Positions 1 to 5,435 of a stretch of DNA of 8,556 nucleotides are shown in pieces (position 1 is the stretch's first letter; each line of letters starts with the position of its first letter). The notes below the pieces were generated by a model. That model made no database searches. It was given only the letters and a program-made list of their open reading frames with translations, and was not told the DNA's origin. Both the position numbers and the translations under genes were made by a program. This DNA is from an uncultured Bacilli bacterium (GTDB taxonomy: Bacteria > Bacillota_I > Bacilli_A > RF39 > UBA660), in contig CALVRP010000101.1 in NCBI GenBank assembly GCA_944358665.1, positions 1-8,556 on the forward strand, in the 5' to 3' direction.

Positions 1-2
1 AT

Positions 3-134
3 TATAGTGGATGACTAGATGCGAGTGGGACAATAATTTATGAAAACGGAAAAGTAAAAGAATTAAATATTAAAGGGTCGGAATTTACCGCCACTTATAA
101 TAATGGCGTAGAAGTTACAAAAAATGAGGAATAA
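3..134 (+). pseudogene. 3' remnant of an unidentified reading frame, interrupted by TGA
   Basis: The frame ending in TAA at 132-134 reads like real coding sequence over its last 39 codons (GTIIYENGKVKEL, then a tail ending VTKNEE), but it has an in-frame TGA at 12-14 and no ATG, GTG or TTG start after it. The other two forward frames are closed by several stops. Either this is the degraded or frameshifted end of a gene extending to the left, or the TGA is read through. Decoding of TGA as Trp is unlikely because all other Trp codons in the window are TGG. The residues do not resemble the C-terminus of SpoIIIAG, the usual upstream neighbour of spoIIIAH. I do not recognise the family. Confidence 0.3.
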
Positions 135-156
135 AATATTCTTTCCTGAGTATAAT
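128..156 (+). promoter_or_regulatory. weak candidate promoter for spoIIIAH
   Basis: A perfect TATAAT lies at 151-156, 29 bases before the spoIIIAH start. The hexamer 17 bases upstream is GGAATA (128-133), a poor sigma-A -35. I looked for a sigma-E pattern, expected for a spoIIIA gene: an ATATT at 136-140 could be a -35, but no CATACAAT-like -10 follows at the right distance. The controlling sigma factor is therefore undecided. Confidence 0.22.
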
Positions 157-185
157 TAATTAGAAACGTACCAGGAGGGATAATA

Positions 186-695
186 ATGATTAATAAAAAA
201 AGTCTTTGGTTTTTAACTTTATTTAGTTTGATATTAGTTTTAAGTGTTTATTATATAACAATGCCAAGTGATTTACTTTTAACAACTAATAATGTATCTA
301 ATAGTGAAGAGGAAAGTACAGAAACGGTATCAGCTAGTGAAGATGGTGAAAGTGCGGAACTTGTGGCTCTTAGGGTTGAAGCTGAAGAGGAAATGCTAGC
401 GGAACTAGATGAATTAAAAGCCGTTTTAACAAGTAGTAAATCAAGTACAGAAGAAAAAAATGAAGCATTTGATAAAATGCAAGAGCTTAATAAAAATAGA
501 GGGAATGAAGAAAGCATTGAGAAAAAAATAGAAGATGAACTTAAACTTAAGGCTTTTGTTAAAATCGATAACTCTGATATTTCCGTGGTTATTGATAGTA
601 CTGAACATGATAAATCTATTGCTAATAAAATAATGCGTCTTGTTCAAGAAGAGTTTGATACGGATATGAATATTTCAGTAAAATTTCAGAAATAG
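186..695 (+). CDS. spoIIIAH: stage III sporulation protein AH (SpoIIIAH)
   Basis: SpoIIIAH is a mother-cell bitopic membrane protein of the outer forespore membrane. It forms a ring and pairs with forespore SpoIIQ to build the channel joining the two compartments during engulfment. The 169-aa product shows the family architecture. The N-terminus (KKSLWFLTLFSLILVLSVYYI, residues 4-24) is one membrane helix closely matching the start of the B. subtilis protein (WLLTMLSLVVVLSVYYI). An acidic, low-complexity linker spans about residues 35-65. The C-terminal ring-building domain, about 66-169, includes EAFDKMQELN, IDSTEHDKSIANKIM and the ending DMNISVKF, all matching the B. subtilis pattern. It is shorter than the 218-aa B. 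subtilis protein, mainly in the linker. The start is set by AGGAGG at 173-178, 7 nt before ATG. The preceding sequence does not look like spoIIIAG, so the gene appears separated from the rest of the spoIIIA operon. Confidence 0.9.
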   Translation: MINKKSLWFLTLFSLILVLSVYYITMPSDLLLTTNNVSNSEEESTETVSASEDGESAELVALRVEAEEEMLAELDELKAVLTSSKSSTEEKNEAFDKMQELNKNRGNEESIEKKIEDELKLKAFVKIDNSDISVVIDSTEHDKSIANKIMRLVQEEFDTDMNISVKFQK

Positions 696-713
696 AGAAA
701 TCTATTTTTTTTT
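690..713 (+). terminator. intrinsic terminator of spoIIIAH
   Basis: The arms AAATAGA (690-696) and TCTATTT (701-707) pair perfectly around a GAAA tetraloop (697-700) and run into a T tract to 713. The 5' arm contains the TAG stop of spoIIIAH (693-695), so the terminator starts inside the coding sequence. It separates spoIIIAH from gerE. Confidence 0.7.
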
Positions 714-727
714 GGGCTTTTTTACGC

Positions 728-754
728 ACTAAAAAATAAGGTGAACATAAAATA
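728..754 (+). promoter_or_regulatory. candidate sigma-K promoter of gerE
   Basis: The sequence has AC at 728-729, a 16-base spacer, and CATAAAATA at 746-754. This matches the sigma-K consensus (AC, 16-17 bases, CATAnnnTA). In B. subtilis gerE is transcribed by sigma-K RNA polymerase, so the match is in the expected place. Transcription would begin near 761, downstream of the ATG at 757, which favours the ATG at 799 as the true start. The motif is short and the region AT-rich, so a chance match is possible. Confidence 0.48.
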
Positions 755-756
755 AT

Positions 757-1005
757 ATGAGTAAATATAAACCACCCAACTTAGGAAGTGAGGAAATTAT
801 GAAAAAGGGTATTTTAACAAAGAGAGAACGTGAAGTTTTTGAACTGTTAATAAATAATGATACAACAAGTGAAATTGCAGATAAGCTGGGAATAAGTGAA
901 AAAACAGTCAGAAATCATATTTCTAATGCCATGCAAAAACTTGGAGTTAAAGGTCGAACCGGGGCGGTTATTGAGCTGCTTAAACTTGGAGAACTTTCGT
1001 TATAA
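757..1005 (+). CDS. gerE: spore coat/germination transcription factor GerE (LuxR-type HTH)
   Basis: GerE is a small DNA-binding protein that adjusts sigma-K-dependent transcription of coat and late spore genes in the mother cell. The product is a bare LuxR/GerE helix-turn-helix domain. Residues 20-31 (LTKREREVFELL), 48-65 (EKTVRNHISNAMQKLGVK) and the end (ELLKLGEL) are nearly identical to the 74-aa B. subtilis GerE. The recognition helix is about residues 48-60. The longest frame (82 aa) is given, but its start is doubtful: AAGGTGA at 738-744 lies 12 nt from ATG 757, while gerM and eno have the same motif 5 nt from theirs. A second in-frame ATG at 799 (68 aa, starting MKKGILTKRERE) has GTGAGG 5 nt upstream and fits the candidate sigma-K promoter. 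I lean to 799. Terminators lie on both sides, so the gene looks monocistronic. Confidence 0.93.
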   Translation: MSKYKPPNLGSEEIMKKGILTKREREVFELLINNDTTSEIADKLGISEKTVRNHISNAMQKLGVKGRTGAVIELLKLGELSL

Positions 1006-1030
1006 AAAGGTTATATAAGACCTTTTTTTT
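1004..1030 (+). terminator. intrinsic terminator of gerE
   Basis: AAAAAGGT (1004-1011) pairs with ACCTTTTT (1020-1027) around an 8-nt loop, followed by T residues to 1030. The 5' arm begins within the gerE TAA stop. Confidence 0.8.
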
Positions 1031-1038
1031 CATATAAT
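1011..1038 (+). promoter_or_regulatory. candidate sigma-E promoter of gerM
   Basis: CATATAAT at 1031-1038 matches 7 of 8 positions of the sigma-E -10 consensus (CATACAMT). Thirteen bases upstream, TTATATA (1011-1017) is a partial match to the sigma-E -35 (kmATATT). GerM is a mother-cell sigma-E gene in B. subtilis. The -35 would lie at the apex of the gerE terminator hairpin. The -10 also resembles a plain TATAAT, so sigma-A cannot be excluded. Confidence 0.35.
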
Positions 1039-1054
1039 TATTTAGGTGATATTT

Positions 1055-2011
1055 ATGCTTAAAAGATTATCTATCAGAAAGATTACATTAGCATCAGCGG
1101 CTTTATTTGCTTGTATGCTTATTTATTTAGTTCCATCGGTAAGAGAAGAAAATAATTGGTCAGAAGATTTAGAGTATGTTGATAATGAGACTGATTATAG
1201 TCCAGTGTTTTTGCTTGATAAAAATAATTATGTAGCTTTAACGGAAGTCAGTGTTAGTAATGATGATAATATTGAGAATAAGGCTAAGGAAGTTCTAGAG
1301 GTTTTAATTATTGGTTCTTCTGATGGTAAGGTTCCTAATGGTTTTAGTGCGATTATACCACCAAATACTGAAATACTTAGTTTAACTTATGATAATGGTT
1401 TAGTAAAGGTTGATTTTTCTAGTGATATATTGGAAATTAGTGAAGACCTTGAAGAAAAAATGATTGAAGCTATTGTTTATAGTTTGACTTCTATTGATGG
1501 AGTTGATAATGTAATTATTTATGTTGAAGGAGAAATTTTATCAAAACTACCAAAAACTAAAATAAATTTACCTAGTACTTTAAATAGAAGTTTTGGTATT
1601 AATAAAGAATTTAATTTAACGAGTACCAAAGATATAACTGATGTCACAGTTTATTATATTAATCAAATAAATGATAATTATTATTATGTGCCAGTAACTA
1701 AATATTTAAATGATACGAGAGATAAAATTACGATTGTCATTGACGAACTGACTGGTGGCCTTGGTTATAATAACAATCTTATGAGTTTTTTAAATGAAGA
1801 TGTGGAGCTCGTGTCTAGTAATTTAAGTGATAATGTTTTAAGTTTAGATTTTAATTCTTCTATTTTTGATGACATTAACACAAAAGAAGTCCTAGAAGAA
1901 GTTATATATACCATATGTTTATCAGCTTATGATAATTATGACGTTGATGAAGTTGTTTTACTTGCTGATAATGAGGAAATTTATAAAAGTGCATCAAAAA
2001 CTATTGAATAA
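1055..2011 (+). CDS. gerM: GerM-like germination/sporulation protein with two GerMN domains
   Basis: GerM takes part in spore formation and germination in bacilli; it is membrane-attached and contributes to assembly around the SpoIIIA-SpoIIQ channel. The 318-aa product has an N-terminal hydrophobic helix (about residues 8-26), then two tandem GerMN domains at about 50-165 and 198-308. Each has the typical G/N-L-V-x-V/L-D-F-S signature (LVKVDFSSDI at 116-125; LSLDFNSSIF in the second) followed by an Ile/Val-rich final strand (VDNVIIYVEGE; VDEVVLLADNEE). B. subtilis GerM is a lipoprotein; here Cys20 sits in LFAC but hydrophobic residues continue after it, so a transmembrane anchor is more likely. 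An in-frame GTG at 1046 lies inside the Shine-Dalgarno AGGTGAT (1044-1050), so ATG 1055 is the start. No terminator follows; readthrough into the tRNA unit is possible. gerE and gerM are also near each other in B. subtilis. Confidence 0.85.
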   Translation: MLKRLSIRKITLASAALFACMLIYLVPSVREENNWSEDLEYVDNETDYSPVFLLDKNNYVALTEVSVSNDDNIENKAKEVLEVLIIGSSDGKVPNGFSAIIPPNTEILSLTYDNGLVKVDFSSDILEISEDLEEKMIEAIVYSLTSIDGVDNVIIYVEGEILSKLPKTKINLPSTLNRSFGINKEFNLTSTKDITDVTVYYINQINDNYYYVPVTKYLNDTRDKITIVIDELTGGLGYNNNLMSFLNEDVELVSSNLSDNVLSLDFNSSIFDDINTKEVLEEVIYTICLSAYDNYDVDEVVLLADNEEIYKSASKTIE

Positions 2012-2032
2012 TTAATAAAACTGTAGTATAAT
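2004..2032 (+). promoter_or_regulatory. sigma-A promoter of the tRNA-Arg gene
   Basis: TTGAAT (2004-2009), a 17-base spacer and a perfect TATAAT (2027-2032) form a near-consensus vegetative promoter. The -35 overlaps the end of gerM. The predicted start is near 2039, giving a leader of about 18 nt. Confidence 0.72.
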
Positions 2033-2033
2033 C

Positions 2034-2056
2034 ATCTTGTACCACGAGTACAGGAT
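2034..2056 (+). repeat. inverted repeat abutting the tRNA-Arg 5' end
   Basis: ATCTTGTAC (2034-2042) and GTACAGGAT (2048-2056) pair over 9 positions (one G-U) around the loop CACGA. The right arm ends exactly at the base before the mature tRNA. On transcripts reading through from gerM this would fold into a leader hairpin flush with the RNase P cleavage site. On transcripts from the local promoter (start near 2039) the 5' arm would be partly missing, so an operator-like DNA site at the start point is the alternative. Confidence 0.55.
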
Positions 2057-2133
<77 letters not shown>

Positions 2134-2144
2134 CTTTTGTTATT

Positions 2145-2174
2145 AAAAAAGTCTTGAAATTTCAAGGCTTTTTT
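2145..2174 (+). terminator. strong terminator after tRNA-Arg
   Basis: AAAAAAGTCTTGA (2145-2157) pairs with TCAAGGCTTTTTT (2162-2174) in a 13-bp stem with one T-G pair and a 4-nt loop. The A-tract/T-tract design means it could act on both strands. It ends the tRNA transcript and any readthrough from gerM. Confidence 0.87.
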
Positions 2175-2200
2175 CGTGCTTAAAGCAAGCCAGATTTTAA

Positions 2201-2260
2201 TTAGTACTCACTTTTTGGCATTTTAGTTCCCATTTTAGTTCCCATCTTATTAAAATTTAT
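2201..2260 (-). pseudogene. probable tyrosine-integrase C-terminal tail (remnant)
   Basis: On the minus strand a short open stretch ends with TAA at 2201-2203 and encodes NFNKMGTKMGTKMPKSEY after an upstream in-frame TAA (2261-2263). The repeated KMGT motif, its place about 67 bases from the 3' end of a tRNA, and its orientation toward the tRNA all resemble the ends of phage/ICE tyrosine integrases, where the coding repeat overlaps arm-type binding sites. No catalytic domain is present: neighbouring minus-strand frames are closed within a few codons. I read it as the leftover of an excised or decayed integrated element. It is too short for certainty. Confidence 0.4.
2219..2245. repeat. 12-bp tandem direct repeat (possible integrase arm sites)
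   Basis: CATTTTAGTTCC occurs twice back to back (2219-2230, 2231-2242), followed by a further CAT (2243-2245). Its period is a multiple of 3, which gives the repeated MGTK on the minus strand. Direct repeats near an attachment site are typical integrase arm-binding sites; the repeat itself is certain, its role is inferred. Confidence 0.75.
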
Positions 2261-2300
2261 TTATAATTAATGCGTAAGAAAAATATTTATTCTAAAATAA

Positions 2301-2322
2301 AAACTCCTAAAAAACTCCTAAA
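2301..2322. repeat. 11-bp tandem direct repeat
   Basis: AAACTCCTAAA occurs twice with no gap (2301-2311, 2312-2322), ending 8 bases before the -35 of the next promoter. It could be a second set of integrase arm sites or a tandem regulator-binding site for the downstream gene. No protein can be assigned. Confidence 0.6.
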
Positions 2323-2330
2323 CTGTAAAT

Positions 2331-2359
2331 TTGACATTTTTAATTATTGGTGTTAGGAT
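2331..2359 (+). promoter_or_regulatory. promoter of the HExxH protein gene
   Basis: A consensus TTGACA (2331-2336), a 17-base spacer and TAGGAT (2354-2359) preceded by TGT (2351-2353, extended -10) form a good vegetative promoter. The expected start near 2366 leaves a short leader before ATG 2390. Confidence 0.68.
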
Positions 2360-2389
2360 ATCATTCATAAACAAGAAGGGAGATTTATA

Positions 2390-3370
2390 ATGAAATTAAC
2401 GGATAAAGAGAAAAAAGAAATGGAAATTGATCTAGCTCGTTATGGTTTTAAAAAATATGATACAGCATTTTTTGATGGGGATGAGTATAGAAAATTAAGA
2501 ACGGTTATATTAGAAGGATTACCTAATTATGAGGACAGTCGCTTAAAATTTAATTTTTGTAATATTGATAAAGTTTTAAATGCGGGTAAAGAAGTTGTTG
2601 AAAAACATACTGATGGAATTGATACAAGGGTTCTTTATTCTAGAGGGGATTACTTTTCTACTTATTTGACTGAAAAATTTGGTAGTGAGATCAAGAAAGA
2701 ACAATATAATGAAGTAATTGAATTTATTAAAAATAATGCAGAATTAATAAAAGTGACAGATATTCCGGTTTCATTTAATAATAATGATGCTGCTGCTGGT
2801 TATACTTCTAGTGTTTTCTTTTATAGGATAGATGAAGTTGATCTTGAATTTTATAAAATGGTGCCCGTTACTAATCACAAAATAATATTGGAAGGTCCGT
2901 GTACTGATAAGTTAAAGTTTATTTATGTCCACGAAATGTATCATGCTTTACTAAAGAGAAATAAAGGTACTGTAGGAAATTATTTTCATGATGAAATGTT
3001 ATCAATTTTTATGGAAAAAGTAGCTGCCTTAGATTTGGATGCATCGGAAGAACTTTTAGAAAAAAAGATTTTAGAACGGTTATTAAGTATGAAACGAAGT
3101 ATTATTAACAAGACTCGTCTTGACTTCTTAGATGAGAATCATTTAAATAACTTTACGGCTCAAAAATATATTATTTCTACGTTATGTGCAACTGACTTAT
3201 TTAATACATATAAAAAAGGTTCTAATAAATTAAAAAAAGAAATTGATGGAGAAATTAATAAAGTATTAGTAGGTAATGGGACTATTGAAGATGTTATGGA
3301 TAGATATGAAGTAACACCAGAAAAAGGTTCACAATTAGTAAAAAGGCAAGTTAAAAATTTCAGTAAATAG
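2390..3370 (+). CDS. unrecognised cytoplasmic protein with an HExxH zinc-peptidase-like motif
   Basis: I do not recognise this 326-aa protein. There is no signal peptide or membrane segment, so it should be cytoplasmic. The centre contains FIYVHEMYHALL, with the zinc-metallopeptidase pattern HExxH at residues 181-185. After G193 comes NYFHDEMLSIFMEK (197-210), where Glu202 or Glu209 could serve as the third, gluzincin-type zinc ligand. The N-terminal part (1-175) is mixed alpha/beta with no motif I know; the C-terminus (215-326) is mostly Lys/Glu-rich helix. A zinc-dependent peptidase is the simplest reading, but no substrate can be named and HExxH alone is a weak motif. The gene has its own promoter, a good Shine-Dalgarno (GGGAG, 2378-2382) and its own terminator. 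It lies directly beyond a possible integration scar, so it may be acquired, although its base composition matches its neighbours. Confidence 0.8.
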   Translation: MKLTDKEKKEMEIDLARYGFKKYDTAFFDGDEYRKLRTVILEGLPNYEDSRLKFNFCNIDKVLNAGKEVVEKHTDGIDTRVLYSRGDYFSTYLTEKFGSEIKKEQYNEVIEFIKNNAELIKVTDIPVSFNNNDAAAGYTSSVFFYRIDEVDLEFYKMVPVTNHKIILEGPCTDKLKFIYVHEMYHALLKRNKGTVGNYFHDEMLSIFMEKVAALDLDASEELLEKKILERLLSMKRSIINKTRLDFLDENHLNNFTAQKYIISTLCATDLFNTYKKGSNKLKKEIDGEINKVLVGNGTIEDVMDRYEVTPEKGSQLVKRQVKNFSK

Positions 3371-3372
3371 TT

Positions 3373-3407
3373 ATAGGTTTACTTTATTAAGCAAATCTAT
3401 TTTTTTT
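3373..3407 (+). terminator. intrinsic terminator of the HExxH gene
   Basis: ATAGGTTTACTT (3373-3384) pairs with AAGCAAATCTAT (3389-3400), with one A-C mismatch and one G-U pair, around the loop TATT. Eight consecutive T residues (3400-3407) follow. Confidence 0.8.
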
Positions 3408-3460
3408 GTAAATAATTATATAAACTAAAGTTACCTATTTATTTTTAGCTTTAATTAAGG

Positions 3461-3466
3461 TATAAT
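3461..3466 (+). promoter_or_regulatory. -10 element for the unknown gene plus enolase unit
   Basis: A perfect TATAAT lies 24 bases before ATG 3491. The expected -35 position (3438-3443, TTTATT) is poor, so the promoter is weak or activator-dependent, or the assignment is wrong. Because a terminator precedes it and no other promoter-like sequence is obvious, it probably drives both downstream genes. Confidence 0.42.
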
Positions 3467-3490
3467 TATATAAGATAGGGAGGAACAATT

Positions 3491-4189
3491 ATGGATGAAA
3501 CCACTGTTTCACTAGAAAGTCAGATAAAACTTGATACCTTAAGAAAAAGTATTATGGCGGAGCTTAATTTGCCAAAACTTAGTATTGAAGATTTAGAAGG
3601 AACATTATGCTCTTTAATTGGTATGGAATCAGAAACTTTTGATAATAGTATGAATGACTTAGTTCTTAGAAGATATTATAATTATTTTTTAACTGGTATT
3701 TTTCCGCGAATTTATAATATGATTGAGTTAAAAAGAACTCCGAAAGATCACATTAAGTATGCTGATTCGGAGGATGATATGAGTAAAAAAAATATAAATA
3801 AACTTCATGCGGAAGCGATAAGACAAGCAATAGAATTTTATGGTTATAGTGTTGATGGTGGCTTTTTAATCAATAATTTTAATAGTCATGAAGTACATAT
3901 TTCTGATGAATTACTAACCCTTATGTCTATGGAAGATATTTTTAGAGTTAAGTATAATTATAATCCAGAAATTGCCACTAAATTTCCAATGATAGAATTT
4001 GATTATAAACTTCAGGACTGGGTAGAGTATGCTTATTCAGTCCAAGAAAGATTAGCGTCTTTAGAAAATACTTTAAATGATAAAGTCGTTGATTTTAAAC
4101 AGAATTTAGATATTTATGAATACCATATATCTCTATATAGAGAATATCAAAACGTTATAAATCAGCAAATACATGGAAAAACAAAATAG
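3491..4189 (+). CDS. unrecognised 232-aa protein, cotranscribed with enolase
   Basis: I do not recognise the family. The protein is soluble and acidic, without a signal peptide or a clear membrane span. It looks helical almost throughout: an N-terminal Ser/Leu-rich part (1-60), an aromatic-rich stretch RRYYNYFLTGIFPRIYNM (about 61-78), a middle part with HAEAIRQAIEFYGYSVDGGF (about 105-124), and a C-terminal amphipathic helix (about 185-228) that could form a coiled coil. There are no catalytic motifs. The start is well supported by GGGAGGA at 3478-3484. The TAG stop (4187-4189) sits at the edge of the enolase Shine-Dalgarno and is 10 nt from its ATG, so the two are almost certainly cotranscribed and probably translationally coupled. 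That link is positional only and does not prove a role in glycolysis. Confidence 0.82.
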   Translation: MDETTVSLESQIKLDTLRKSIMAELNLPKLSIEDLEGTLCSLIGMESETFDNSMNDLVLRRYYNYFLTGIFPRIYNMIELKRTPKDHIKYADSEDDMSKKNINKLHAEAIRQAIEFYGYSVDGGFLINNFNSHEVHISDELLTLMSMEDIFRVKYNYNPEIATKFPMIEFDYKLQDWVEYAYSVQERLASLENTLNDKVVDFKQNLDIYEYHISLYREYQNVINQQIHGKTK

Positions 4190-4199
4190 AGGTGATATT

Positions 4200-5435
4200 A
4201 TGAGTAAAATTAAAAATGTTTATGCAAGAGAAGTGTTGGACTCTCGTGGTAATCCGACTGTTGAAGCGATTGTTACTTTAGAATCCGGAATAAGTGCTAG
4301 TGCTATAGTGCCAAGTGGGGCCTCAACTGGCGAAAGAGAAGCTATTGAACTTCGTGATGGTGGCAAGCGTTATATGGGTAAAGGAGTTTTAATGGCTGTT
4401 AATAATGTTAATACAATACTTCAAAGTGCGTTAATTGGTAAAGATTCATTAAATCAAAGAGAAATCGATGAAACGATGTTAAGGATAGATGGAACTGATA
4501 ATAAAAGCAACATCGGAGCCAATGCTATTCTAGCTGTATCACTTGCTAATTTAAAAGTGGCTAGCATTTATAAAAAATTACCACTTTATAAATATTTAGG
4601 GGATGAATACAGTATGCCAGTAGCGATGATGAATATTTTAAATGGTGGTATGCATGCGGATAATAAACTTGATTTTCAAGAGTTTATGATTATTCCTAAT
4701 GCTAAAGAAATGAAAGAGCGAATTAGAATTGGCAGTGAAGTTTTTCATACTTTAAAGAATGTTTTAAAAGAAAATGGCTACAATACTAATGTCGGTGATG
4801 AAGGCGGGTTCGCTCCTAACTTTAAAACTAATAAAGAAGCTTTAGACGCGATTATAACAGCTATATTAAAAGCTGGTTATAAGCCTGGTATTGACGTTAA
4901 TTTAGCTTTAGATGTTGCGGCTAGTGAATTTTATAAAGAAGGAACTTACTTTCTTGAGGGGAAAGAATATACCTCTGATGAACTTCTTAATTATTATGAA
5001 GAGTTAGTCAATGAATATCCAATTATATCAATTGAAGATCCTTTTGATGAAAATGATTGGGAAGCTTTCACTAAAATAACTGATAAATTAGGTGATAAAA
5101 TTTCTATTGTTGGTGATGATTTATTTGTAACTAATAAAAAGTATTTACAGAAAGGAATAGATAAAAAAGCGGGGAATGCTATTTTAATTAAAATCAATCA
5201 AATTGGAACTATTTCGGAAACATTAGATACAATTAAATTGGCTAAGGGAAATGGTTATAAAACAATCATTTCTCATCGTAGCGGTGAAACTGAAGATACT
5301 TCAATTGCTGATTTAGCGGTTGGTCTTAATTTAGGGCAAATAAAAACCGGATCACTTTCAAGAACTGATAGAATTTGTAAATATAATAGACTAATAAGAA
5401 TCGAAGATGAACTTACTGATTGCAACTTTTTTTAA
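4200..5435 (+). CDS. eno: enolase (phosphopyruvate hydratase)
   Basis: Enolase converts 2-phosphoglycerate to phosphoenolpyruvate in the cytoplasm (glycolysis). The 411-aa product has the family hallmarks: AREVLDSRGNPTVE near the N-terminus, the mobile loop SGASTGE, His152 in GGMHADN, Glu161 (QEFMI), general acid Glu201 (GDEGGFAPN), magnesium ligands Asp238, Glu279 (SIEDP) and Asp306 (VGDDL), catalytic base Lys331 (LIKINQIGT), the SHRSGETED loop and IKTGSLSRTDR. An upstream in-frame ATG at 4173 lies in the previous gene; AGAGGTGA (4188-4194) and the normal family N-terminus fix the start at 4200. Oddity: after RIEDEL only six residues (TDCNFF) remain, whereas most bacterial enolases continue about 18 more residues to a SFYNL-type end. 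No frameshifted continuation is visible. Active-site residues are intact, so it should be functional. Confidence 0.97.
   Translation: MSKIKNVYAREVLDSRGNPTVEAIVTLESGISASAIVPSGASTGEREAIELRDGGKRYMGKGVLMAVNNVNTILQSALIGKDSLNQREIDETMLRIDGTDNKSNIGANAILAVSLANLKVASIYKKLPLYKYLGDEYSMPVAMMNILNGGMHADNKLDFQEFMIIPNAKEMKERIRIGSEVFHTLKNVLKENGYNTNVGDEGGFAPNFKTNKEALDAIITAILKAGYKPGIDVNLALDVAASEFYKEGTYFLEGKEYTSDELLNYYEELVNEYPIISIEDPFDENDWEAFTKITDKLGDKISIVGDDLFVTNKKYLQKGIDKKAGNAILIKINQIGTISETLDTIKLAKGNGYKTIISHRSGETEDTSIADLAVGLNLGQIKTGSLSRTDRICKYNRLIRIEDELTDCNFF

Noticed and set aside
251..517. Minus-strand frame opposite spoIIIAH encoding a Ser/Leu-rich peptide
   Set aside because: It is the complement of the acidic SpoIIIAH linker, has no ribosome binding site, and its low complexity follows from the sense codons.
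441..647. Second minus-strand frame opposite spoIIIAH, Phe/Ile-rich
   Set aside because: It lies wholly within a well-supported gene and shows only the composition of an antisense AT-rich frame.
1046..1054. GTG start for gerM
   Set aside because: The GTG is part of the Shine-Dalgarno AGGTGAT that serves ATG 1055.
2134..2389. CRISPR array suggested by short repeats
   Set aside because: The 11- and 12-bp repeats are directly tandem, only two copies each, with no spacers.
4173..4199. Upstream in-frame ATG extending enolase by nine residues
   Set aside because: It lies inside the preceding gene, lacks a Shine-Dalgarno, and adds residues absent from the family; AGAGGTGA points to ATG 4200.
4994..5197. 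Minus-strand frame inside eno
   Set aside because: The sense strand encodes conserved enolase residues throughout; no initiation signal is present.
5339..5366. Enolase GSLSR instead of GAPSR, as a second Pro-to-Leu change paralleling UvrA (possible CTT recoding)
   Set aside because: Streptococcal and lactococcal enolases also read GSLSRTDRI as I recall, and CTT encodes conserved leucines elsewhere in the window.
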